A stretch of DNA of 13,496 nt from an uncultured Eggerthella sp. (GCA_902470405.1 CABRGJ010000002.1:1-13496), one strand, 5' to 3'. Counted from the first letter of the stretch, positions 6,671 to 13,496 are shown. Program-made: numbers and translations. Notes: generated by a model from the sequence alone, not told the origin.

Positions 6671-7546
6671 ATGGACTTCGTTTTGGATATATTGACCGAT
6701 GCCGCCATCGACACGCTCAAGCTCGTACCTTTTTTGTTCGTGACCTATCTCATCATCGAGGCGATCGAGCATCGAGCAAGCGAGAGGACCGAAGAACTGA
6801 TCAAGAAAGCTGGCTTTGCAGGACCCTTGGTCGGTGCGCTGGTGGGCATCTTCCCGCAGTGTGGCTTCTCCGCAGCCGCATCTACGCTCTATGCCGGCCG
6901 CGTCATCACGCTTGGGACGCTGATCGCTGTCTATCTTGCAACTTCCGATGAGATGCTCCCTGTGCTGCTCGCCGAACAAGCCGATATCGGCATCATCGGT
7001 GCGATCATGGTATCGAAGCTGATCATCGGCGTGCTGATGGGCTTTTTGATCGACTTCATCTATCGAGCGGTTCACCATGGCAAGCACGATAAGATCGACA
7101 TCCATCATATGTGCGAGCACGACCATTGCGGCTGCGGTAAGCAAACGGGTGGCATCTTGCGCAGTGCCACAGTGCACACTCTACAAGTGACCTTCTTCGT
7201 TTTTCTGATCACGCTTGCCATCAATGCACTCATCGCTGTAGTTGGCGAAAACACCCTCGCCTCGTTCTTGGATGCACAGCCCGCGCTCTCGATCGTTGCA
7301 TCTGCCACTGTTGGTCTGATCCCAAATTGCGCAGCGAGCGTGGTCATAACCGAGCTGTTCTTAGAAGGCACCATCTCGACCGCCTCTATGATGGCTGGCC
7401 TGCTGGTCTCCGCTGGTATCGGGCTCTTGGTCCTTTTTCGCGCGAATGCATCCGCGAAGCAAAACATCGCAATCCTTGCACTCCTTTGGATCATTGGCAT
7501 TCTGTGGGGGTTCATCTTTCTTGCGACAGGCATCACATTTCAATGA
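6671..7546 (+). CDS. Putative 10-TM heavy-metal/manganese exporter (ArsP_2-like)
   Basis: This is an integral membrane permease of 291 aa with about ten hydrophobic segments in two halves. Each half carries a similar Pro-x-Cys re-entrant motif: GIFPQCGFSAAAS (59-71) and GLIPNCAASVV (215-225), indicating an internal duplication. The halves are joined by a hydrophilic loop (135-156) with six His and three Cys, including HHMCEHDHCGCG, a likely metal-binding site. This matches the family annotated as putative arsenic/heavy-metal or manganese exporters (ArsP_2), whose true substrate is not firmly established. ATG 6671 is chosen since it gives a normal N-terminus. In-frame TTG 6650 and GTG 6653 also lack a ribosome binding site. 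It is divergent from rlmB and followed by its own terminator, so it is monocistronic. Confidence 0.82.
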   Translation: MDFVLDILTDAAIDTLKLVPFLFVTYLIIEAIEHRASERTEELIKKAGFAGPLVGALVGIFPQCGFSAAASTLYAGRVITLGTLIAVYLATSDEMLPVLLAEQADIGIIGAIMVSKLIIGVLMGFLIDFIYRAVHHGKHDKIDIHHMCEHDHCGCGKQTGGILRSATVHTLQVTFFVFLITLAINALIAVVGENTLASFLDAQPALSIVASATVGLIPNCAASVVITELFLEGTISTASMMAGLLVSAGIGLLVLFRANASAKQNIAILALLWIIGILWGFIFLATGITFQ

Positions 7547-7592
7547 CCATGGATCTAGTGCGATCATTTCCTCGTCTTAGCCATGGTTTTTT
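7546..7592 (+). terminator. Probable terminator of the permease gene
   Basis: ACCATGG (7546-7552, overlapping the stop codon) pairs with CCATGGT (7581-7587), which merges into a run of six T (7587-7592). The loop is long at 28 nt, so efficiency is uncertain. Confidence 0.5.
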
Positions 7593-7602
7593 ATTTCGAT
7601 TG

Positions 7603-7631
7603 TTCAAATGCTCGAATCTAACCCGTATAAT
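7603..7631 (+). promoter_or_regulatory. Promoter of the HD-GYP/Hpt operon
   Basis: TTCAAA (7603-7608), a 17-nt spacer and a perfect TATAAT (7626-7631) make a good sigma-70-like promoter. The predicted transcript would start near 7638 and open with a 6-bp hairpin, CTCGAC/GTCGAG (7639-7644, 7657-7662). A TTCGA/TCGAA inverted repeat (7595-7599, 7612-7616) brackets the -35. Confidence 0.6.
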
Positions 7632-7699
7632 GGGCATACTCGACTGAAAGAACGCTGTCGAGGTTCGATTGCCCCACACGAGGAGTGAGCCCCATCAGC

Positions 7700-9298
7700 A
7701 TGAAAGAAACAGAACGCGCAACCATTCTCATCGTCGATGATGCGATGATGAATCGTGCGCTGCTCTCCGATATCCTCTGCGATGATTACGACATCATCGA
7801 AGCAGAAGATGGCGAGCAAGCCATCGCGATCCTCCAGCGTCGAGCTGCTGACATATCGCTTGTAGTGCTTGATATGGTCATGCCCAAGGTTGATGGCTTC
7901 GGTGTGCTCGAAGCCATGAATAAGAATCGCTGGATCCAGTACATCCCCGTAATCGCCATCTCAGCCGAGACCTCCCCAGAATTCATTGAGCGCGCCTACA
8001 ATCAAGGCGTGACCGATTTCATCAATCGCCCCTTTGACGCGCTCATCGTCATTCGACGCGTCAGCAATACGGTCAAGCTCTACGCTAAGCAGCGCCAGCT
8101 CATGAACATGGTCGCTAACGAGATCTTCGAAAAAGAGCGTAATGGCAACCTTATGGTCACCATCCTCTCCCATATCGTCGAATTCCGTAATGGCGAGAGC
8201 GGGCTTCATGTTGTGAACATCGGAAAACTGACCGAGATCCTGCTCAGTCAAATCGCGAAGCATAATACAGCGCATAATCTTTCCTATGCACAGCGAGACC
8301 TGATTGTGAAGGCTTCTGCCTTGCATGATATCGGCAAGATCTCCATCGATGAAAATGTCTTGAACAAGCCAGGCAAACTGACCGATGAAGAATTCGAGGC
8401 AATGAAGCAGCATACGGTCATCGGACACCAGATGCTCTCTGATGTGCCATTCCAAGACGAACCCCTCATCAAGATCTCATGCGAGATCGCGCGATGGCAC
8501 CATGAACGCTATGACGGCCGCGGATATCCTGATGGCCTGAAAGGTGACGAAATCCCCATATCGGCACAAGTGGTCTCCTTGGCAGATGTCTATGATGCAC
8601 TCACGAGCGAGCGCGTATATAAGCCCGCATACAGCCATGAAACCGCAATAGAAATGATCATGAACGGGGAATGCGGTACCTTCAGTCCGCTTCTCTTAGA
8701 GTGCCTACTCGAAGCGCAGGATACCATTCGACAAGAGATGTCGAAACCCGGCGAAGTCTTCGATAGCTATGAAGAGCTTCAGTCGATCGCGCCCGCCATC
8801 CAAAGCGCCGAAGCGCTTGACGTAACCGAATATGCACTCGGCCAACTTGAGCATGAACGTCAGAAGAACCACTTCGCTACAGAGATATCGCACCATCTGC
8901 AATTCGATTACGATTACGCCCTCGATATACTCTCCGTGCCCAATTGGGCAGCGAGGCGCTTCGATGTTCCAGCTCAGATACCTGATCCAGCTCATAACGA
9001 AGTCGTCATCAAGGCCATTGGGGACGATGTCATCCAGCGCTTCAGCGAAGCGATCAAGTCAACCACGCCACAAAACCCACTCATCAGGATGGATTGCCTC
9101 TTTCCTTATGATGACAATGTATACGAGTGCGCTATCATCGCGAAATCCCTTTGGCAACTCGACGATGATTCGCAGATCACAGGATTCGTGGGCAAGATCA
9201 TTCGTATAACAGGACACGAAGAATGGCTTGAATCGCCCTTCGAGCTTTCCAATGGACGCGGCGTGACCCACATTCGCAACGTTACACCAGCAGAATAG
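7700..9298 (+). CDS. Response regulator: REC, HD-GYP c-di-GMP phosphodiesterase and C-terminal PAS-like region
   Basis: The 532-aa cytoplasmic protein starts with a receiver domain (about 8-125): acidic pair Asp13-Asp14 in ILIVDDAM, phospho-acceptor Asp58 in VVLDMVMP, and AISAET. The normally conserved Lys before Pro-Phe is Arg110 (FINRPFD). An HD-GYP domain follows (about 150-345): HDIGK (209-213), HHERYDGRGYP (267-277) and LADVYDALTSERVYKP. These retain the metal ligands and GYP signature, so c-di-GMP hydrolysis is expected. Residues about 365-515 resemble a PAS fold ending in GFVGKIIRIT. ATG 7700 is 14 nt after AGGAG. GTG 7685, five codons upstream, is an alternative but directly abuts the same purine run. 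It lies 9 nt before the Hpt gene. Phosphorylation by a kinase encoded elsewhere probably controls activity. Confidence 0.9.
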   Translation: MKETERATILIVDDAMMNRALLSDILCDDYDIIEAEDGEQAIAILQRRAADISLVVLDMVMPKVDGFGVLEAMNKNRWIQYIPVIAISAETSPEFIERAYNQGVTDFINRPFDALIVIRRVSNTVKLYAKQRQLMNMVANEIFEKERNGNLMVTILSHIVEFRNGESGLHVVNIGKLTEILLSQIAKHNTAHNLSYAQRDLIVKASALHDIGKISIDENVLNKPGKLTDEEFEAMKQHTVIGHQMLSDVPFQDEPLIKISCEIARWHHERYDGRGYPDGLKGDEIPISAQVVSLADVYDALTSERVYKPAYSHETAIEMIMNGECGTFSPLLLECLLEAQDTIRQEMSKPGEVFDSYEELQSIAPAIQSAEALDVTEYALGQLEHERQKNHFATEISHHLQFDYDYALDILSVPNWAARRFDVPAQIPDPAHNEVVIKAIGDDVIQRFSEAIKSTTPQNPLIRMDCLFPYDDNVYECAIIAKSLWQLDDDSQITGFVGKIIRITGHEEWLESPFELSNGRGVTHIRNVTPAE

Positions 9299-9307
9299 GA
9301 AGACATC

Positions 9308-9676
9308 ATGGCAGAGCAAATACCGAGTGAAGTGATCGAGACCCTCTACCAGATCGCTGGTGGCGATTATGCAGGCGTTATTGGACGATTGCGCACGAAT
9401 GATCGTGTTGCAAAGTTCGTCACCATGTTCGCTGACGATGTAAGCTATGGCAATCTGGTCAACAATATGGCAGATGGCAACTGGGATGAGGCCTTCCGTG
9501 CAGCACATACTCTAAAGGGCGTTTCACGCGACATGGGCTTTATCGATCTTTCAGATTATGCCAGCGAGATCACCGAGGCACTACGTGCTCATGACCATGA
9601 ACGTGCGAAGATGCTGCTCCCAACAGTCCAGGACGAATACAAGAAAGTAGCCGACGCCATCGCTATGTTCCGCTAG
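9308..9676 (+). CDS. Small histidine phosphotransfer (Hpt) protein
   Basis: The 122-aa helical protein carries AAHTLKGVSRDMGF (65-78), in which His67 is the predicted phosphoryl-accepting residue; HxLKG is the Hpt signature. There is no kinase or receiver domain, so it would relay phosphate between a hybrid kinase and a response regulator. It starts 9 nt after the HD-GYP regulator with a good GGAAG site, and the two form one operon that ends at the 9714-9745 hairpin. The obvious partner is the upstream receiver Asp58. No histidine kinase is present in the window. Confidence 0.88.
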   Translation: MAEQIPSEVIETLYQIAGGDYAGVIGRLRTNDRVAKFVTMFADDVSYGNLVNNMADGNWDEAFRAAHTLKGVSRDMGFIDLSDYASEITEALRAHDHERAKMLLPTVQDEYKKVADAIAMFR

Positions 9677-9713
9677 TTTTTGATCTGTCATCGGTAAACG
9701 TTCTCAAAAACAC

Positions 9714-9745
9714 AATGGCCTGATCGAACGATCAGGCCATTTTTT
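9714..9745. terminator. Strong terminator between convergent hpt and pilT, probably bidirectional
   Basis: AATGGCCTGATCG (9714-9726) and CGATCAGGCCATT (9729-9741) form a perfect 13-bp stem closing a very tight loop. On the plus strand it runs into T6 (9740-9745). On the minus strand the stem is followed by GTGTTTTTG, which can serve pilT from the other side. Confidence 0.9.
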
Positions 9746-9771
9746 ATAAGTTCGATCCATTTCCTCGAAGA

Positions 9772-10845
9772 TCACTGAATGCCTTCTGCAGCAAAGCGCT
9801 TCTCAAGTGCTTCTTGATGAATGCTGTACTTGAGCGCAACATCCTTCGCGATCTTTCCTTCTTTGACCAGATCGAACAAGCTTTGATCCATCGTACGCAT
9901 GCCAGCCGCACCATTTGCCGCGATGACGCTGTCGATCTGGTGGGTCTTCTCTTCTCGAATGAGATTGCGAATAGCGGGATTAACGCGCATGACCTCGAAC
10001 GCAGGAACGACCGAGCCATCCAAGCTCGGTACGAGCTGTTGACTGACGACCGCCTGCAAGACCATTGAAAGCTGCATGCGAATCTGACGCTGCTGATTAG
10101 CAGGGAATGCGTCAAGGATACGATCGACCGTGTTCGCGCCACCCGTAGTATGTAGTGTCGAGAAGATGAGCTGTGCCATCTCGGCTGCGGTGACTGCTGT
10201 ACCGATGGTGTCTTGATCGCGCATTTCGCCGAGCAGGACGATATCAGGAGATTCGCGCATAGCAGAACGGAGCGCTTCGGAATAAGTAGCGATATCGGTC
10301 GGGATCTCTCGCTGAGTAACGATGCACTTATCGTGACGATGTACGTATTCGATCGGATCTTCCATGGTAATGATGTGGCCCGTTCGCTCATGATTCAAAC
10401 GATCGATCATGCATGCAAGTGTCGTTGACTTGCCTGCACCCGCAGGCCCTGTTACAAGTACGAGGCCCTTCTCGAACTGCGCGCACGACATGACTTCTTC
10501 AGGGATGTTGTAATCTTCAGGTGTAGGCAGCGTGAAGGGAATGATGCGGATGATGGCCGAAAGCGATCCACGCTGACGAAATACATTCACACGAAAGCGT
10601 CCAAGTCCTGCAACAGCGAACGAATAATCGTCATCATGATTATGCGAACTCAGGAATGGTTCGATATCACGTCCCGCCAACCCATAGATCGCATGCACGA
10701 CCTCGCTTGTGTCCGAAGGCATGAGAGGCGCATCCCAGCGCACCTGTCTTCCTTCGACTTGATAGGTAAGTGGCAAGCCTGCAACGATAAAAATGTCAGA
10801 CGCATTCTGATCCACCATCTCTTGCAGTAATTCCCGAATCTTCAT
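9772..10845 (-). CDS. pilT: Type IV pilus retraction ATPase PilT
   Basis: PilT is a hexameric cytoplasmic ATPase that powers pilus retraction. The 357-aa product has the N-terminal PAS-like domain (about 1-100) and a RecA-like ATPase core: Walker A GPAGAGKST (133-141), Asp box ITMEDPIEYVH (159-169), Walker B IVLLGEMRD (202-210) and His box STLHT (229-233). AIRNLIREEKTHQI and GMRTMDQSL are PilT-type C-terminal signatures that separate it from the extension ATPase PilB. The Walker A has Ala where GPTGSGKST is usual, which should be tolerated. AGGAA precedes the ATG. It is the last gene of the leftward pilus operon, 41 nt after the preceding gene, and ends at the shared terminator. Confidence 0.95.
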   Translation of the reverse strand: MKIRELLQEMVDQNASDIFIVAGLPLTYQVEGRQVRWDAPLMPSDTSEVVHAIYGLAGRDIEPFLSSHNHDDDYSFAVAGLGRFRVNVFRQRGSLSAIIRIIPFTLPTPEDYNIPEEVMSCAQFEKGLVLVTGPAGAGKSTTLACMIDRLNHERTGHIITMEDPIEYVHRHDKCIVTQREIPTDIATYSEALRSAMRESPDIVLLGEMRDQDTIGTAVTAAEMAQLIFSTLHTTGGANTVDRILDAFPANQQRQIRMQLSMVLQAVVSQQLVPSLDGSVVPAFEVMRVNPAIRNLIREEKTHQIDSVIAANGAAGMRTMDQSLFDLVKEGKIAKDVALKYSIHQEALEKRFAAEGIQ

Positions 10846-10886
10846 AGTAGTTCCTATCCCTTCGCGATGCTTTCGATCGAATTTAC

Positions 10887-11342
10887 TTAGTCTTGCGGAG
10901 CTGACCAGAAGATCTTATCCGGATCTTCTTCGTTCCACTCCGTCGTTGCTCTCCATGCCATTATTTCATACGATGCCGTGCTAGGAATGGCCAGCTCAAT
11001 ATCGAGCGTTCGTCCGTTATCTTGCGCGAACGAGACACTGAGCATTCCGTTTTCGTAGCTTGATCCCTCCGGTAGCTCAAGCGTTGCAAGCGCTGATTGA
11101 ACACTTCCGTTCGACTGTCGCGCCCGAGCGAGCGCCTCGTCAAGATCAGCCAAGAATACCTGAGCTTCTGTCTCGTTCGCATAGAGTGCAGTGGTCGCAT
11201 CTCGCTGGCGCGTGGTGATCGATTCCTCTGCTTCCGAAGTGGTAACCGTGAGTACTGCCATGACCGCCAAACACAAAACGATGATCAAGACCAAGATACT
11301 GACCGGCCCGATGCGGACGGAGCCTTGTTTGCTCGCCATCAT
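10887..11342 (-). CDS. Single-TM pilin-like protein of the pilus operon
   Basis: The 151-aa protein has a short basic N-terminus (MMASKQGSVRIG), a hydrophobic helix at about 13-34, a helical segment rich in Glu, Arg and Gln, and a beta-rich C-terminal domain. This is the architecture of a type IV minor pilin. A canonical prepilin peptidase site is not visible: RIG precedes PVSILVLIIVL, with Pro at +1 and no Glu at +5. Cleavage is therefore doubtful and it may stay a membrane protein. ATG 11342 overlaps the upstream stop by 4 nt (ATGA), and a second ATG follows immediately. I do not recognise a named family. Its role in pilus assembly is inferred from position between PilC and PilT. Confidence 0.78.
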   Translation of the reverse strand: MMASKQGSVRIGPVSILVLIIVLCLAVMAVLTVTTSEAEESITTRQRDATTALYANETEAQVFLADLDEALARARQSNGSVQSALATLELPEGSSYENGMLSVSFAQDNGRTLDIELAIPSTASYEIMAWRATTEWNEEDPDKIFWSAPQD

Positions 11343-11755
11343 GCATCACCCGCTCTCACATAGCGCGCAGTCTCGAGTCCGTAGAAGGGCTTCGATCCTG
11401 TTCGCGCATTGCGATCGGTCACACTATAAACTTCGATAGTGGCCGTATAGAGCGTACCCGTCGAGCGTGGCTCGCTCTCTACGTCGGTATACACGACCAG
11501 GTCATCGATGATCTCTTTTTCGGGAATGCTTGTCGGATCGGCGCTAAAACGCTCGGCAGTGTTCGAGGCAAGATGAACAGCCTGAACGGTATTGCTATTG
11601 TTTTCACCCTGCTGATGTGCAACGGCGAACATCTCGATGAGCACTGTAAGGCACCCTGCCACCAATACGAGCAATACGAGCATCTCGATGATGAATGCTA
11701 TGCCGGACCTGCTATGAGCTTGATTCTGTTCGGTCGAGCGAAAGAGCGGTTTCAC
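11339..11755 (-). CDS. Prepilin-like protein of the pilus operon
   Basis: The 138-aa protein has a hydrophilic leader with Arg16, then SGIAFIIEMLVLLVLVAG (17-34). This resembles a type IV prepilin site (Gly, hydrophobic residues, Glu) followed by the long N-terminal pilin helix. Relative to cleavage after Gly18, the Glu is at +6 rather than the usual +5. Residues 46-138 form a globular domain with beta-type periodicity. It overlaps both neighbours by 4 nt (ATGA), so the three proteins are probably made in coupled amounts. It is a plausible minor pilin or pseudopilin. Whether it is processed cannot be told from sequence. Confidence 0.78.
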   Translation of the reverse strand: MKPLFRSTEQNQAHSRSGIAFIIEMLVLLVLVAGCLTVLIEMFAVAHQQGENNSNTVQAVHLASNTAERFSADPTSIPEKEIIDDLVVYTDVESEPRSTGTLYTATIEVYSVTDRNARTGSKPFYGLETARYVRAGDA

Positions 11756-12363
11756 GAACGACCCCCTTCCGCGCTGCGCAACGCCACATCAACGCTGCCG
11801 CTATCGGTACGGATAGTGAGCAATCCATTTTCATACGTGAAATCAAAAAGCTCGGAATCGAAGAGTGTGATGGCTTTTTCAGGAGCGTACTCGCTTCCCT
11901 CGAGGGCATACTCCTGCAGGATGGAGCCGTTGAAAGCATAGATGCGCGTCTCGTAGCTTCCTACCCCATCGACCGATTCGCGCAAAACCAACGCGTCGCC
12001 TTCGGGACCTTCACCCACCAGCACCGCATCGTACATATCGTTCGTGTGAATAGTGTTCGCAAGAAATGACTGTTCGAGGCGCTCGGTACTCTCGCTTGAA
12101 GCCATAGTGTTGAGTGCCTGATAAACGTTAATGCCGACCAAAAAGGAGATAAGCAGCATGATGATAAACAATCCAAAGAGCACCGCAGCGAATGCGCGGT
12201 TCGTGGACATGCTCATAGGAGCCTTGTGGTCACGCAAGGCAGCAGGCGTGAATACACCATGCCGCTGATCGGCTGCATCTTGCAGCACGAAGCTCTTTGA
12301 ACCCGCATCGCTACCAGACAAACGCGGAAGCGCGATGGTGCTATTTCGGCTCGAGCGCTTCAT
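11752..12363 (-). CDS. DUF4860-like membrane-anchored protein of the pilus operon
   Basis: The 203-aa protein has a polar N-terminal stretch of about 55 residues, one membrane helix at about 57-79 (VLFGLFIIMLLISFLVG lies within it) and an extracellular domain. The domain contains SYETRIYAFNGSILQEYAL and ends with LLTIRTDSGSVDVALRS. This pattern resembles the DUF4860 proteins I associate with pilus loci of Gram-positive anaerobes. The match is from memory and not computed. It overlaps both neighbours by 4 nt, and the overlap supports ATG 12363 as the start over internal Met50 or Met52. It may be a structural or assembly component of the pilus. Confidence 0.75.
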   Translation of the reverse strand: MKRSSRNSTIALPRLSGSDAGSKSFVLQDAADQRHGVFTPAALRDHKAPMSMSTNRAFAAVLFGLFIIMLLISFLVGINVYQALNTMASSESTERLEQSFLANTIHTNDMYDAVLVGEGPEGDALVLRESVDGVGSYETRIYAFNGSILQEYALEGSEYAPEKAITLFDSELFDFTYENGLLTIRTDSGSVDVALRSAEGGRS

Positions 12364-12686
12364 CGAGGCATCACCACAACACTAGGAACCGTATTGCTCG
12401 CGAGTACCTCATAGATGACCACGTAATCATCGTGGTTGATGCGCAGATCGTAATTGTCTTCAAGATAGGCAAGATTCGTTGGGAACGAGCCTTCGATAGC
12501 AGCGCACTGCATAGCTGAATTGAGGATCGTATTGCGAATAGATGCGGCGCCTTGGTTCTTCGCATTCGCGAAGATGAGATTGAGCGCAATACAGAAAACC
12601 ACTGCAAGCGCGCACACGACAACGACTACGCAGATGACACGTCTGCGTATTCTTGTTCGCTGTTGCTGTGTCGGTTCCGTATACAC
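12360..12686 (-). CDS. Small membrane protein of the pilus operon
   Basis: This 108-aa product has a basic N-terminus (RTRIRRR, 10-16), a membrane helix at about 17-39 and a short C-terminal domain with RNTILNSAMQCAAIEGSFPT and LAYLEDNYDLRIN. The C-terminal pattern (Ala-Gln-Cys, then Glu-Gly-x-Phe/Tyr-Pro, then Tyr-Leu-Glu-x-Asn-Tyr) looks like a conserved signature of small pilus-locus proteins. The start is GTG 12686 with AAGGGG about 9 nt upstream. It lies 31 nt after pilC and overlaps the next gene by 4 nt. No enzymatic motif is present, and the function is inferred only from context. Confidence 0.75.
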   Translation of the reverse strand: MYTEPTQQQRTRIRRRVICVVVVVCALAVVFCIALNLIFANAKNQGAASIRNTILNSAMQCAAIEGSFPTNLAYLEDNYDLRINHDDYVVIYEVLASNTVPSVVVMPR

Positions 12687-12717
12687 TCGAGTGCCCCTTC
12701 GTAGCGCCTCGTTTGCG

Positions 12718-13496
12718 CTAGCCGATCGATCCCATCACACCGATGAGCGGCAACATGACCGAAATGAGCGTTGCGCCGACCGCAACGGTAAGGAATGCGG
12801 CCATGATAGGCTCGACACTGTCGATCACACCATCGATGTCGGAGATCGCTTCATTGAAGAATAGCGAAGCGAGCTGGATGAGAATGCCATCAAGGCTGCC
12901 TGAGCGCGATGCGACCGTGAGCATGCGGATGTACACCGGATCGAAGAGTTCGACCTCACTGACTGCTTGTACGATACTGCGCGGATTCTCGCTATCGATC
13001 ATAAGATCATAAGCTTTGGAAACGTTTTCTTGCAGCCGCTCATGCGTGACGGTGGCAAGCGATGCATTCATAGCTTCGTCAGTATTAAGACCAGAAGCAA
13101 CATAGATCGCCAAAGCGGAGACGAAGCGCGAAAGTGCTAATTCATACATCGCAGATTTCGTGAGCGGAAGCTTCTCGAAGAGCTTCAGAAGGGACTGGCG
13201 GCCGTTCGAGAAACGGGTCATGATGGTGGCAATAAGGAATACAACGGCACAAACCAGCGTGATGGCGAGAGCTACCCATCCAATGCCGATCGCGACGCTG
13301 ACCTCATTGAACGAACCTGTTGTGAGCGACCCGGAAAGACGCTCATACACCCCGATGAACACCGGAAGGATGACGATGACAGCAAAGAGGAGGATCACGC
13401 TCATGATACAGAGCAGTGCGGTCGGGTAACCGATGCTCGACGCGATCTTGGTGAACAGACGCGACTCTTCACTATAGTAAACGCTCAAGCTGCGCA
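12718..13496 (-). CDS. pilC: Type IV pilus inner-membrane platform protein PilC, C-terminal part (cut by the right edge)
   Basis: PilC/GspF proteins form the membrane platform on which the extension and retraction ATPases act. About 259 residues are visible and the frame is open to the window edge, so roughly the first third of the usual 400-aa protein is missing. The visible part begins at the end of the first T2SSF repeat, with a membrane segment in IGYPTALLCIMSVILLFAVI. A second membrane segment comes before the second T2SSF domain (PLTKSAMYELALSRFVSALA, ASRSGSLDGILIQLASLFF). It ends with the hydrophobic VEPIMAAFLTVAVGATLISV and LPLIGVMGSIG. The TTG at 13488 is probably internal. It heads the visible part of the pilus operon; the extension ATPase gene pilB is expected just beyond the edge. 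Confidence 0.88.
   Translation of the reverse strand, partial: RSLSVYYSEESRLFTKIASSIGYPTALLCIMSVILLFAVIVILPVFIGVYERLSGSLTTGSFNEVSVAIGIGWVALAITLVCAVVFLIATIMTRFSNGRQSLLKLFEKLPLTKSAMYELALSRFVSALAIYVASGLNTDEAMNASLATVTHERLQENVSKAYDLMIDSENPRSIVQAVSEVELFDPVYIRMLTVASRSGSLDGILIQLASLFFNEAISDIDGVIDSVEPIMAAFLTVAVGATLISVMLPLIGVMGSIG

Noticed and set aside
7632..7699. Possible c-di-GMP riboswitch in the HD-GYP leader
   Set aside because: The leader is only about 60 nt. It has one 6-bp hairpin and lacks the conserved GEMM-type core sequence.
9744..10391. 215-codon minus-strand open frame inside pilT
   Set aside because: It is in another frame of the clear pilT gene and is Arg/Ser/Leu rich, typical of an out-of-frame translation.
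10872..10881. TTCGATCGAA palindrome in the gap before pilT
   Set aside because: A 10-bp palindrome built from GATC/TCGA is easily expected by chance here, where TCGATC-type words are very frequent. There is no promoter next to it.

Overview
The window reads as a chromosomal segment of a moderate-GC (roughly 50-55% by eye) actinobacterium, most likely from the class Coriobacteriia (an Eggerthellaceae/Cryptobacterium-like organism). This placement is an inference. It rests on the type III CoA-transferase, the ArsP_2-type permease, a type IV pilus cassette with poorly conserved pilin-like proteins, and recognisable AGGA/GGAG ribosome binding sites. No rRNA or tRNA gene, insertion sequence or CRISPR array was seen.

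Layout. Positions 1-6501 are read leftward. In transcription order, from high to low coordinate, the genes are rlmB and a YacP/Rae1-like NYN endoribonuclease gene (6501-5164), then a CaiB/BaiF family III CoA-transferase with its own promoter and a perfect 18-bp palindrome (5010-3775). Next come rpsB (3597-2806), tsf (2721-1852) and murA (1742-474), followed by the start of a basic, membrane-anchored protein that runs off the left edge (377-1). Strong intrinsic terminators separate the CoA-transferase from rpsB and, unexpectedly, rpsB from tsf.

Positions 6671-9676 are read rightward. They hold a putative 10-TM heavy-metal/manganese exporter with a Cys/His-rich loop, then a two-gene signalling unit: a REC-HD-GYP-PAS-like cyclic-di-GMP phosphodiesterase and a small Hpt phosphotransfer protein. 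A strong, probably bidirectional hairpin terminator at 9714-9745 ends this block.

Positions 9772-13496 are read leftward again and form a type IV pilus operon. It begins with the C-terminal part of PilC, cut by the right edge, and continues with four small single-TM proteins, three of whose junctions are 4-nt ATGA overlaps. It ends with the retraction ATPase PilT. The signalling unit converges on the pilus operon, so c-di-GMP turnover and phosphorelay control of pilus extension and retraction is a reasonable hypothesis, but the sequence does not prove it.

Most of the window is housekeeping (translation, rRNA modification, mRNA decay, peptidoglycan precursor synthesis). The parts most worth attention are the pilus cassette, the palindrome in the CoA-transferase promoter, the rpsB-tsf attenuator-like hairpin, and the receiver domain whose conserved Lys is Arg.
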